Source: Clostridia bacterium | GTDB taxonomy: Bacteria; Bacillota; Clostridia; Christensenellales; Borkfalkiaceae | Direction: 5' to 3' | DNA length: 35,788 nucleotides | Assembly (NCBI GenBank): GCA_029062045.1 | Contig: JAIDQV010000140.1 | Location: forward strand, 1-35,788 | Shown here: one piece after another, positions 8,988-18,000 of the stretch | Layout: every line of letters begins with the position of its first letter | Position numbering within the stretch: the stretch's first letter is position 1 | Position numbers and translations under genes: made by a program | The notes under the pieces: model-generated | The model's database searches: none | The model's input: only the letters and a program-made list of their open reading frames with translations | Told to the model about the DNA's origin: nothing

Positions 8988-9557
8988 ATGGAATTGAAGA
9001 AAATCGTAGTTGCAAGCAGCAACGAAGGCAAAATTGCCGAAATAAAGTCCATTTTCACCGACGTAGAGATTGTTTCTATGCACGAACTCGGCTTTACCGA
9101 CGAGATTGAGGAAACGGGCAAATCCTTCAAGGAAAACGCAAAAATCAAGGCTGAAACTGTTGCAAAGAAGTTTAACCTTCCTGCACTTTCGGACGATTCC
9201 GGGCTGTGCGTTGAAAGCCTGCACGGCGCGCCGGGGATTTATTCTGCACGTTTTTCAGGAGAAGGTCCTGCGGGAAACAGAAAACTTTTACTTAAAAGAA
9301 TGGAAAACGTTTCGGACAGGCGCGCGCACTTTGAAAGCGCGGTTTGCCTGTGTCTGCCGAGCGGCAAAACCTACTTCGGACAGGGCAAAACTTACGGCAA
9401 GATTTTGTATGAAGAAATAGGCACTAACGGCTTCGGCTACGACTGCCTTTTTTACTCTGACGATTTGAAAAAGTCTTTCGGTCTTGCAACCGAAGAAGAA
9501 AAGAACGAAGTTTCCCACCGCTACCGCGCGCTTGCGGATTTGCGCTCTAAATTATGA
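8988..9557 (+). CDS. rdgB: XTP/dITP diphosphatase (RdgB/HAM1 family)
   Basis: KIVVASSNEGKIAEIKSIF...ETGKSFKENAKIKAE...ALSDDSGLCVESLHGAPGIYSARFSG. Confidence 0.93.
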   Translation: MELKKIVVASSNEGKIAEIKSIFTDVEIVSMHELGFTDEIEETGKSFKENAKIKAETVAKKFNLPALSDDSGLCVESLHGAPGIYSARFSGEGPAGNRKLLLKRMENVSDRRAHFESAVCLCLPSGKTYFGQGKTYGKILYEEIGTNGFGYDCLFYSDDLKKSFGLATEEEKNEVSHRYRALADLRSKL

Positions 9558-10021
9558 AAACAGCGGTTGTAATTTCCGATTCGCACGGGAATATACCTAA
9601 AATAAATACACTTTACGGTATTTTTAAAGAGTGCGATTATATAATTCATTTGGGCGATACTTCGGGCGACGGGGCACGGATAAAAAAAGAATTCGGTGAC
9701 AAAACAATTCTTGTAAACGGCAACTGCGACCCTGTAAAGCTCGGCGACGACGAAGTGTTTTTGGATATAGAGGGCGTGAAGATTTTTGCAACACACGGGC
9801 ATCTTTATTCGGCAAAAACCACGTTAAACAGGCTATATATGCGGGGCAATGAGGGAAATTGCAAATTAGTTCTGTACGGGCACACCCACCGCGCCCGCGA
9901 GGACGAAATAGACGGCATTACACTGATAAACCCCGGTAATTTATCAAGATATTCGCAAAACAGCTACTGCTATTTAGTAATAAACGGCGATAAATTTACA
10001 AGCAAAATTGTCGTTATTTGA
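9554..10021 (+). CDS. YfcE/MJ0936-family metallophosphoesterase
   Basis: VVISDSHGNIPKI...IIHLGD...VNGNCD...ATHGH...LYGHTHRA...LINPGNLSRYSQ; ATGA overlap with rdgB. Confidence 0.92.
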   Translation: MKTAVVISDSHGNIPKINTLYGIFKECDYIIHLGDTSGDGARIKKEFGDKTILVNGNCDPVKLGDDEVFLDIEGVKIFATHGHLYSAKTTLNRLYMRGNEGNCKLVLYGHTHRAREDEIDGITLINPGNLSRYSQNSYCYLVINGDKFTSKIVVI

Positions 10022-10061
10022 GGCATATGTGGGGGCTAATCGAAAATTAGGGTAAAATTGT

Positions 10062-11027
10062 ATGAAGTTTAAACACACATTCCACGTCTTCGTGGACAAC
10101 TTTTCGGTAATATACAAACAGCTTTTATTTAGGCTGGTTGTGCTTTTAATTTCGGGTCTTATTTGTTGGGCGGGCGTTTATCCGTTTATAAAAACCTTTA
10201 TCGACTCGGAACAGTTAAACACGATTATCGAAGGTGCAAAAGGATTCATAACCAGCCTTTTAAACGGACAGACGGGTGAGCTTCAATCCCTTTCCGAAAA
10301 GGTGCAAACTGCTTACGCCGAGCTTAACGAACTTTTAAACACCAAACTTACGGAAGCCGTTTTAAGCGGGCTGTTAATTCTTCTTATAACCGTAGTATCC
10401 AAATGGTTTATGGGTTTGGGTAACTATGCCACCGCTTCTGTCATCAACGACAAAATGGCGTTGAGAGCAAAACAGCCTTTCCTGGGAACTCTTATACGGA
10501 ATTTAAAGAACGCTTCTATCTACAACGCAATTTACGTGCCCCTTTCTGTATTGTACGACGTGCTTGTAGTGGTTGCGATGTTCTTCCTGTTCTTCACCCT
10601 GTTGAACAGCGTTGTGTACTTCTTTATATGCCTGTTCCTCTTCGTGCTTGCCGTTGTGGTTGCAATCACCTTTAAAATGACCGTAACGAGCGACTGGCTT
10701 CCCGCACTTATCCGCGGAAAGATGAAGCACGGCGCGGCAATTAAGTACACCTTCTCCCGCAAGAATAAAAACACGTTAAACGTTATGTCGAACTTCGCGG
10801 TAATAGTTCTTATCGTGTTTGCGCTGAATATGGCTGCCCTAATTTTAACGCTTGGCGTCGGACTGCTGCTTACCGTCCCTTCAAGCTATGTGATAATTAT
10901 CAGCTTCGAATTTGTGAACTATTACGACCGTGAAGAGATAAAGTATTCCGTAGACAAAAACACTATTATTTCCCCCGAGAAGGAACGCCCCTTGTCGCGT
11001 GAAGAATTTTTCCGCGGCGACGACTAA
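10062..11027 (+). CDS. polytopic membrane protein, unknown function
   Basis: About 6 TM helices, full ORF followed by terminator. Confidence 0.65.
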   Translation: MKFKHTFHVFVDNFSVIYKQLLFRLVVLLISGLICWAGVYPFIKTFIDSEQLNTIIEGAKGFITSLLNGQTGELQSLSEKVQTAYAELNELLNTKLTEAVLSGLLILLITVVSKWFMGLGNYATASVINDKMALRAKQPFLGTLIRNLKNASIYNAIYVPLSVLYDVLVVVAMFFLFFTLLNSVVYFFICLFLFVLAVVVAITFKMTVTSDWLPALIRGKMKHGAAIKYTFSRKNKNTLNVMSNFAVIVLIVFALNMAALILTLGVGLLLTVPSSYVIIISFEFVNYYDREEIKYSVDKNTIISPEKERPLSREEFFRGDD

Positions 11028-11059
11028 GCGTTTCATTTAACCGAAAATAAAACTGAATA

Positions 11060-11092
11060 AAGGCAGGATAAACCGACTATCCTGCTTTTTTT
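11060..11092 (+). terminator. rho-independent terminator
   Basis: GCAGGATA-aaccgac-TATCCTGC-T7. Confidence 0.85.
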
Positions 11093-11233
11093 GTATGAAT
11101 TTATTAATTTTTTATAACTTTTTTTAAAATCACTCTTTACAACGCAAATATTTTTTTATATAATCATATAGTGACAAACCGTTAAAAGTAATACGGCTTG
11201 TCCTTACGTAATATGATAATTGAGGAGGAAATT

Positions 11234-12955
11234 ATGGGTTATAAAGAAACATACGAAAGCTGGCTTTCAGACGAGCGCCTTGCGCCCGATGCCAAAGCCG
11301 AGCTTGAAGCCATAAAAGATAATAAAGAAGATATAGAATACCGCTTCGGTGCGGAATTGGAATTCGGCACTGCCGGCATGCGCGGAATTATAGGCTACGG
11401 TACCAATATGATGAACGTCTACACCGTAAAGCGCGCAACCCAAGGACTTGCGGAATTTATTAAAACCAAGGGCGAGGACGCTATGAAGAGGGGCGTTGCA
11501 ATCTCTTACGACACCCGTCTTAAGAGCGACGAGTTTGCTACCGCCGCTGCCGAAGTTCTTGCGGCGAACGGAATTAACGCGTACAAGTTCAGCGACGTTC
11601 ACCCCGTACCTATGCTCTCATTTGCGGTGCGCGCACTGAACGCGTTTGCGGGAATTATGGTTACCGCATCCCACAACCCCAAGCAGTACAACGGTTATAA
11701 AGTTTACGGCGAGGACGGCGCGCAGATGTCACCCGACGACACTGCGGTAGTTGTTGAATACATACAGAAAATTACCGACTACCTCGGCGCACCCGCACCC
11801 ACTGCGGAACAGGCTAAAAAGCATATTAAAGCCGTGCCCTCGAAGGTTGACAAAAAATATTATAAAGAGCTTAAAAAGCTGACCATTTCCAAAAAGGCAA
11901 TTAAATCCTGCGGAAAAAATTTAAAACTTGTTTATACCCCCGTTCACGGTTCGGGCTACGTCCCCGTTACCACCATCCTCAAAAAGATAGGCATTAACGC
12001 GACGGTTGTTGAAGAACAGGTTAAGAAAGACCCCGAGTTTTCAACGGTTGAAGTTCCTAACCCCGAATTTAAAGAAACGTTATCCCTCGGCATTAAACTT
12101 GCGCAGAAGATTGACGCAACCGTAGTATTCGGCACCGACCCCGACAGCGACCGCCTCGGCGTTGCCGTTAAGAACAAGGAAGGCGAGTTTGAAGCGCTTT
12201 CAGGCAACCAGGTAGGCATACTTCTTTTAGACTACATTTTGACAAGACTTAAAGAGGACGGCAATTTGCCCGCAAACGCAGCTGTTGTTAAATCCTTCGT
12301 AACCACGGGTATGGCAAGACCCATTTGCCAGAAGTACGGCGTAACGCTTTTCGAAGTGCCCGTCGGCTTCAAGTTCATCGGTGAAAAAATCAAGGAATGG
12401 GAAAAAGACCACTCCCACACCTACGTATTCGGCTTTGAAGAAAGCTGCGGTTACCTTCGCGGAACGCATGCGCGCGACAAGGATGCAGTTGTTGCTTCGA
12501 TGCTGTGCGCGGAAATGGTTTGCTATTACGAGTCCGTCAGCAAAACCGTTTATCAGCGCTTGCAGGAAATTTACAGCGAGTACGGATACGTTCTCGATTG
12601 CAACATCTCTATCCCCTTCAAGGGCTTGAACGCTATGAAGGAAATGAACGCCGTAGTTGACGGACTTAAAGAAAAGCCTGCAACCGAGTTCGATATTTAC
12701 AAGGTTGCGACGGTAAGAGATTATTCCAAGAACGTTAAAACGGATATTGCAACCGGCGCGACCAGCGAGATAGGCTCTCCCCTCACCAACTGCGTATATT
12801 ACGAATTGGAAAACGGCAGCTTTATCTGCGTGCGTCCTTCGGGCACCGAACCCAAGCTGAAAATTTACTTCTCTGTAAAGGCGAACAACAAGTCCGACGC
12901 CGAGGCTGCGCTTGAAAAGATGCAGGCAGCCGTTAAGAAACTTTTGAAAGTTTAA
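11234..12955 (+). CDS. phospho-sugar mutase (phosphoglucomutase/phosphomannomutase)
   Basis: FGTAGMRGIIGYG, TASHNPKQYNGYK, GTDPDSDRLG, GFEESCGYL, RPSGTEPKLKIYF; SD GAGGAGG before ATG 11234 (ORF track starts at 11198). Confidence 0.93.
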   Translation: MGYKETYESWLSDERLAPDAKAELEAIKDNKEDIEYRFGAELEFGTAGMRGIIGYGTNMMNVYTVKRATQGLAEFIKTKGEDAMKRGVAISYDTRLKSDEFATAAAEVLAANGINAYKFSDVHPVPMLSFAVRALNAFAGIMVTASHNPKQYNGYKVYGEDGAQMSPDDTAVVVEYIQKITDYLGAPAPTAEQAKKHIKAVPSKVDKKYYKELKKLTISKKAIKSCGKNLKLVYTPVHGSGYVPVTTILKKIGINATVVEEQVKKDPEFSTVEVPNPEFKETLSLGIKLAQKIDATVVFGTDPDSDRLGVAVKNKEGEFEALSGNQVGILLLDYILTRLKEDGNLPANAAVVKSFVTTGMARPICQKYGVTLFEVPVGFKFIGEKIKEWEKDHSHTYVFGFEESCGYLRGTHARDKDAVVASMLCAEMVCYYESVSKTVYQRLQEIYSEYGYVLDCNISIPFKGLNAMKEMNAVVDGLKEKPATEFDIYKVATVRDYSKNVKTDIATGATSEIGSPLTNCVYYELENGSFICVRPSGTEPKLKIYFSVKANNKSDAEAALEKMQAAVKKLLKV

Positions 12956-12966
12956 TTGTAAAGAAT

Positions 12967-12994
12967 AAGCGCCCCGCGAATTGCGGGGCGCTTT
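12967..12994. terminator. hairpin terminator between convergent genes
   Basis: AAGCGCCCCGC-gaatt-GCGGGGCGCTTT. Confidence 0.75.
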
Positions 12995-13002
12995 AATTAT
13001 TA

Positions 13003-14373
13003 TTATTTAATTTCTATTTCGCCCAGTTTGTTGGCTTTTAATGTTGCATTCCAAATATCCTTGTTGGCAAACTGCAATGCGTAAGTGGGCTTTCCGTCGA
13101 CTTCCTCGCCGTACAGGCAAAGGTAAACTTCGTACTTGCCGCCCGCCAAATTCAAATCGGCGGAATAGCTTACACTTTCGGCGCCCGTAAAATCTTCAAC
13201 CTGCTTGGTAAGTTTGACTTCGCCGCTTCCGTCGACAAACAGAAGTTTTGCATACTTAGTTTTATTTAAGTTGCCGAAGCCCAGATTTTTCAAGGTTAGA
13301 TTTGCTGTAAATTTATCTTTGTATTGAAGTTTTGAATTAGTTACGACGAATCTGTACCCCATTCGGTTTTGAATATATTCGAACGCGGTCTTGCCGTAAT
13401 AAATTTTTTCGTCCCCGCACTTCGCTGTGTAGACGGTACTTTTCCACTTGTCTATAACCTGGTTGTTCCACTCTATATTCAAATAGCTTAAATTAATTTT
13501 GAACATTTCGGGCAGGCAGGTTTCGATGTCGTGCAAGGGGCTGTTCGGGATAACTACTTCGCCGCCGTAGGGCAAGTGGTTTGTCTGTTTGCTTAAAAAT
13601 TCTATTTCCCTTTCGCGGTCGGTGTAAGTTCCCAGGTCGCTGTCAGAGCCGAGGTAGCCGTCGTTATAAAGCCCAAGCCTGTACGCCTTGTCGGTTGCGG
13701 ATATTTCGTAACCGTCGATGTCGGCAAGTTTAATTCCCAAATAGTTGTAAATCATTTTGGGCGTTCGCACCAAAACGGGCAAGTTTGCGGTGTTTGTTAA
13801 AAAGGTTTCTATAATGGGCGAGATGTACTCGGCATTGGCAATTTTGCTTGAATGCATTTCTCCCCACGGACCTATTAAGCCGGCCTCGATTGCGGTTACC
13901 GTCGCTTGATACTTGTTTAAAATCGGGCACACCTGCTGAATATGCTTTAAAATAATTTCCTTTGCCGGCTCTTTATCCTTCGCGCCGCCGTAAGACGGGT
14001 CGTATGCAAACCGCACCACGGCGTTCTTTTCTTTTTCTTTAAGATAGGAAAGCAAACTGTTTAAATCTTCTAAAGATTTGTCCGTCAACGGTTTATCTGC
14101 CGAGCCGTTCACCGCCGCGGAAAAGTCGCTTATATCTATGCGCAGGTGATAAAGCTGAGTTGATGCGTTTACGATATTTTTGTTGTAGGTTGCGCCGTCC
14201 TCTTTTACCCTAACGTAAATGGGGCGGTAAAAGCCCTGGTCTGGGTTATTGATAGCCTCGGTGCTTTCCTCGTAAGGAAGCGCGCTTTTCGGCAAAAAAC
14301 AGCACAGCGTAATTATTGCAATAACCGAAGCGACAAGCACGCACACCGCCGCAATTAAAATCTTTTTAGTCAT
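13003..14373 (-). CDS. DUF4874/DUF4832 domain protein with N-terminal membrane anchor
   Basis: INNPDQGFYRPIYV...LYHLRIDISDFS...VRFAYD...IEAGLIGPWGEMHSS...LPVLVRTPKM; C-terminal beta-rich domain. Confidence 0.75.
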   Translation of the reverse strand: MTKKILIAAVCVLVASVIAIITLCCFLPKSALPYEESTEAINNPDQGFYRPIYVRVKEDGATYNKNIVNASTQLYHLRIDISDFSAAVNGSADKPLTDKSLEDLNSLLSYLKEKEKNAVVRFAYDPSYGGAKDKEPAKEIILKHIQQVCPILNKYQATVTAIEAGLIGPWGEMHSSKIANAEYISPIIETFLTNTANLPVLVRTPKMIYNYLGIKLADIDGYEISATDKAYRLGLYNDGYLGSDSDLGTYTDREREIEFLSKQTNHLPYGGEVVIPNSPLHDIETCLPEMFKINLSYLNIEWNNQVIDKWKSTVYTAKCGDEKIYYGKTAFEYIQNRMGYRFVVTNSKLQYKDKFTANLTLKNLGFGNLNKTKYAKLLFVDGSGEVKLTKQVEDFTGAESVSYSADLNLAGGKYEVYLCLYGEEVDGKPTYALQFANKDIWNATLKANKLGEIEIK

Positions 14374-14407
14374 ACGCTAGAATAATAACACTTTGTACGA
14401 AAATTGT

Positions 14408-14440
14408 AAAGCGCCGCGCACTTGAAGTGTGCGGCGCTTT
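14408..14440. terminator. hairpin, possible terminator
   Basis: AAAGCGCCGCGCACTT-GA-AGTGTGCGGCGCTTT. Confidence 0.5.
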
Positions 14441-14476
14441 AATAATATAAAAACCATTTTGGGGCAAAATTTTTTT

Positions 14477-14686
14477 ATGGCGTATTTTAATTATCACGCG
14501 AAAGCGCAAAATTTGATTAAGAACGGACATTGCGTTAAAGCCGAGTTCGTAGAAAAATATAAAGATATCAGCCCTGCGCTTATTCTTTACTTTGACAATC
14601 ACATTCCAATGCCCATTCGCTTACACAGGTTTGACGAATATTTTGAATTACTGAAACGCTATGACGTTAAAGTAGAATGTAAATAA
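14477..14686 (+). CDS. small hypothetical protein
   Basis: 69-aa ORF MAYFNYHAKAQNLIKNGHCVKAEFV...; weak initiation signals. Confidence 0.45.
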   Translation: MAYFNYHAKAQNLIKNGHCVKAEFVEKYKDISPALILYFDNHIPMPIRLHRFDEYFELLKRYDVKVECK

Positions 14687-14717
14687 AAAACCTAAATCAA
14701 CTGATTTAGGTCTCTAT

Positions 14718-14805
<88 letters not shown>

Positions 14806-14821
14806 ATTTATTTAGTTTTTT

Positions 14822-14889
14822 AGAGAGCGGGCGAATGCGGGCATTCGTCGTACCGAAGTACGCAGTACTTCCCGCTTCTCCGTCTCTCC
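14822..14889 (-). other. structured tRNA-Ser leader (three-way-junction-like) with tRNA-Ser-derived sequence
   Basis: Hairpins CGAATGC-GG-GCATTCG (14832-14847) and GAAGTAC-GCA-GTACTTC (14855-14871); outer GCGGG/CCCGC; 16/17 inverted match to the tRNA D-arm region. Confidence 0.6.
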
Positions 14890-14952
14890 ACATAAAAAGC
14901 ATACCCATTTTAACAAACTTGCGGGCGGCTGTCAATCAAATTCGTTTACAGG

Positions 14953-15696
14953 TTATTTTTTATCTTCCCTTTCTTCGGCGCGCATCTTTAAACGCTCGTC
15001 AACGAGCCCTTTGTAAGAAAATTCCTTTCTTATTTCGTCTATCCTGCCTGCGGCGAAATAACTGTAAACGTTTGTATCAGAAGCGTAAATACAGTGGTCG
15101 TACAAAGCGACGTTATTAAAACTGCACATAAGTTGCAATTCGCTTGTAAATCTGTCATCATTGGCGGACGGGTTGGAATTGCCGCTTAAATGGTTGTGCG
15201 CAACCAAAACGCCGTGGGGCTTTTCTTTGGCGAGAATTTCGGATATTTTGTCCGTGCTTACTTCCACTTTGCTTGTATCCGTATTCGTAAAAGAAAAAAT
15301 CCTTTTAACCTTTCCGTTCTTTTCAATACAATAAAGTTCAAGTATTTCTTCAGTTCTGCCGCGCATTCTGACGGTTGCAAACTTTTTAAAGTCATCGTAA
15401 GTTTTCAAAACGGCAACGCCCGCGTTCACGGGGTTTATGCGGCGCATAATCTCGGCATTGCATTTGATATACAGCGCAACGCTTCTACCTACGCCTTTAA
15501 CCGTCATAAGACTGTCGACGTCGGCGTCAAACACGCCCGCAAGCGAGCCGAAGTCATTCAAAAGGTCGTGCGCAATAGGGTTGGTATTTATTCTGGGAAA
15601 AGCGTTGAAAAGAAACATTTCCAAAATCTCGTGGTCATAAAGCCCGCTACCGCTAGTCAGCTTTTCGTACATTCTTTGTCTGTGTCCTTCGTGCAT
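14953..15696 (-). CDS. radC: RadC/JAB-domain family protein
   Basis: HEGHRQRMYEKL...LMTVKGVGRSVALYIK...LVAHNHLSGNSNPSANDDRFT. Confidence 0.9.
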   Translation of the reverse strand: MHEGHRQRMYEKLTSGSGLYDHEILEMFLFNAFPRINTNPIAHDLLNDFGSLAGVFDADVDSLMTVKGVGRSVALYIKCNAEIMRRINPVNAGVAVLKTYDDFKKFATVRMRGRTEEILELYCIEKNGKVKRIFSFTNTDTSKVEVSTDKISEILAKEKPHGVLVAHNHLSGNSNPSANDDRFTSELQLMCSFNNVALYDHCIYASDTNVYSYFAAGRIDEIRKEFSYKGLVDERLKMRAEEREDKK

Positions 15697-15860
15697 AAAT
15701 CCCTCTTATAAGCGCTGATTTTTACAAATTTATTCTATCACACGCGGCGGGCTTTGGCAAAGAAAATACGGGTTGAAGCCAAAATAGCTTGCAATTTTGT
15801 ACAGTATACTTTAAAATGTTTCTACTATACAAAACACCGTACCCGCGGCAACAAACAGTT

Positions 15861-16604
15861 ATGAAATTTAAATTACCCAAAAGCGTCGCCTTTTACGTTT
15901 TTAGCGCGTTCGCTTTAATAGAAAGCATAATCTACATAATATTCCAGATATACGATTTTGCTTTTAACCAAAACTTAATTTATCTTAAATACGCGGGTAT
16001 TTTGACTTGTCTTGTATTCGCCGCAGTCGGTATTTATTTTTACGGAAAAGACGGAATTGCCGTAACGGTTGCGCTTGTTTTCACTGCGATAAGCGATTTG
16101 TTTATACTTGTTTTGAACAATTACTTTGAAGTAGGCATTTGCACTTTTACTGTTACCCAGGCAATTCACTTTGCAAGAATTTATCTTATAAACGGCAAAA
16201 AACCGTGGATATCGTTAGGCGTGCGCGCCGGCGTTGTTGCGGTTGGGCTTGCCGTTCTCGGCGGGCTTGGTATGCTTAATTCCGCGGTGGTAGTGCTTGC
16301 GGTTATATACTTCCCCCAGCTTTTAATTAACGCCGTTGAAAGCGCACTGCTAATTAAAATCGACAAAAAGTACATACTGTTATTCGTCGGGCTTGTGCTT
16401 TTCACCATTTGCGATATTTGCGTAGGCATTGACAATATGGGCGGCATTAACGGCAACGCAAGCGACGCGACTATCGGCGTAAGTATATCGGATGGGCTTA
16501 AAAACTTTGTACATTCTACTATTTGGACGGTATACCTTCCCGCGCAGGTGTGCATAGTTCTTTCCGAGAAAAAGACGGAATACCACCCCTTCTTTAAAAA
16601 ATAA
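15861..16604 (+). CDS. polytopic membrane protein (possibly YhhN-like)
   Basis: About 8 TM helices; ORF track start 15789 lies inside the promoter region TTGCAA-17-TAAAAT, so ATG 15861 is preferred. Confidence 0.5.
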   Translation: MKFKLPKSVAFYVFSAFALIESIIYIIFQIYDFAFNQNLIYLKYAGILTCLVFAAVGIYFYGKDGIAVTVALVFTAISDLFILVLNNYFEVGICTFTVTQAIHFARIYLINGKKPWISLGVRAGVVAVGLAVLGGLGMLNSAVVVLAVIYFPQLLINAVESALLIKIDKKYILLFVGLVLFTICDICVGIDNMGGINGNASDATIGVSISDGLKNFVHSTIWTVYLPAQVCIVLSEKKTEYHPFFKK

Positions 16605-16619
16605 ACTATCGAGAGCGCA

Positions 16620-17417
16620 ATGGATATTCAAAGGCTGAAACTTCAAAAACTGAATAACACGCGCGATTTGGGCGGATTCCCCGTAGCGGACGGACGGCAT
16701 ATAAAATACTGCAGACTTATAAGAAGCGGAAGGCTTTACAAGCTGCCCAAGCTCACACGTTCGTATCTGGAAAATATAGGCGTTACCACGGTTATAGATA
16801 TGCGCATAGAGCGCGAACGGCTTGACTACCCCGACAGCAAATTAAACGGCGCAAAGCACGTTGTTCTTCCCCTTGTAATTGCGGAGGCGGCAGGCATAAC
16901 TTACACCAAGAGCCTTACGACGGTTTGGCGCGAAGAGAGCAAGCGCATTGAAAAAGAGTTCGGCACGGCGGACAGATATATGCACGACGTTTACGAACGC
17001 ATACTGTTTGACCCCCGCTCGCAAAAAACGCTTAAAGAGTTCTTCGACCTTGTTATTGCCGACGAAAACTGCATTTTATGGCATTGCAGTGCGGGCAAGG
17101 ACAGAACGGGAATTGCCGCCATGCTTTTGGAAGCGGTGCTTGGCGTTGACGAAGAGCTTATTATAGAGGACTACGTTGTCACTAACGTATTTCAGCGTAA
17201 AAAGCGCACGTTGCAAAAAGCGGGGCTTCTTGTCCTGCCCGTATCCAGGGATTTTAAAAGAGTGCTTTACGCGCTTATGATTGCAAAGCCCGAATATATA
17301 AAGCATGCGATAGCCACCGTTAAAGAGCGTTACGGCAATATAGTCGAATACTGCAAGCAAGCGTTGGGCTTAACCGACGAAAATATAGAATTTTTAAAAG
17401 ACAAATATTTAGAGTGA
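16620..17417 (+). CDS. tyrosine-protein phosphatase (Y_phosphatase3 type)
   Basis: NTRDLGGFPVADGRHIKYCRLIRSGRL...WHCSAGKDRTGIAAMLLE (HCXXGKDRT active site). Confidence 0.92.
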   Translation: MDIQRLKLQKLNNTRDLGGFPVADGRHIKYCRLIRSGRLYKLPKLTRSYLENIGVTTVIDMRIERERLDYPDSKLNGAKHVVLPLVIAEAAGITYTKSLTTVWREESKRIEKEFGTADRYMHDVYERILFDPRSQKTLKEFFDLVIADENCILWHCSAGKDRTGIAAMLLEAVLGVDEELIIEDYVVTNVFQRKKRTLQKAGLLVLPVSRDFKRVLYALMIAKPEYIKHAIATVKERYGNIVEYCKQALGLTDENIEFLKDKYLE

Positions 17418-17418
17418 T

Positions 17419-17469
17419 AAAAAGCCCGCTGTCTTCGTAAACGAAGCACAGCGGGCTTTAATTTTTTTG
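17419..17469. terminator. hairpin terminator between convergent genes
   Basis: AAAGCCCGCTGT-CTTCG-taaa-CGAAG-c-ACAGCGGGCTTT. Confidence 0.8.
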
Positions 17470-17476
17470 AATTTTA

Positions 17477-17896
17477 TTACTCTGCTTTCTCTAATTCAAA
17501 CGAAAAACTACCTACGTTGCATTTACCGTCTGACTCGATTATTATGTAAATGGTTTTATTGCTTGTAAACTTTTCGGTTTGTCCTTCAACAGAACCGTCG
17601 GTTCCAATTTCGAATAAGTCCAGTTTTTCATCATTATAGTCATAGTAAACTTTTATAGTTCCTTTTTCCAACGTTGCATTATAAGATATCGATACTTCTT
17701 CATCACCCGTGTTTTTTAATTTCATGACGTATGTTCCACTAAAAGTGTCAAATGAAACGGACGCTTCGCTTGAAGTGTTTGAACTCGTCATCATTGTAGT
17801 AACATAATTACTTGCGTATTTGCTCCCGCAAGCAGATAACGTAAAACATAAAACCAACGCCATCGTTGCAATGATTAAGCCTGCAATCTTTTTCAT
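17477..17896 (-). CDS. small lipoprotein, unknown function
   Basis: Signal peptide and lipobox LSACGS; SD GGAGCG. Confidence 0.7.
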   Translation of the reverse strand: MKKIAGLIIATMALVLCFTLSACGSKYASNYVTTMMTSSNTSSEASVSFDTFSGTYVMKLKNTGDEEVSISYNATLEKGTIKVYYDYNDEKLDLFEIGTDGSVEGQTEKFTSNKTIYIIIESDGKCNVGSFSFELEKAE

Positions 17897-17952
17897 ATAA
17901 TCGCTCCTTAAATTTTAGTTTATTGTAATTCAAATATATCATACTAAAACAG

Positions 17953-17988
17953 AAAAAGCAAGGACTATGCGTCTAATCCTTGCTTTTT
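17953..17988 (-). terminator. rho-independent terminator of glmS (orientation ambiguous)
   Basis: AAAAAGCAAGGA-n12-TCCTTGCTTTTT. Confidence 0.65.
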
Positions 17989-18000
17989 GATTGCTTTATT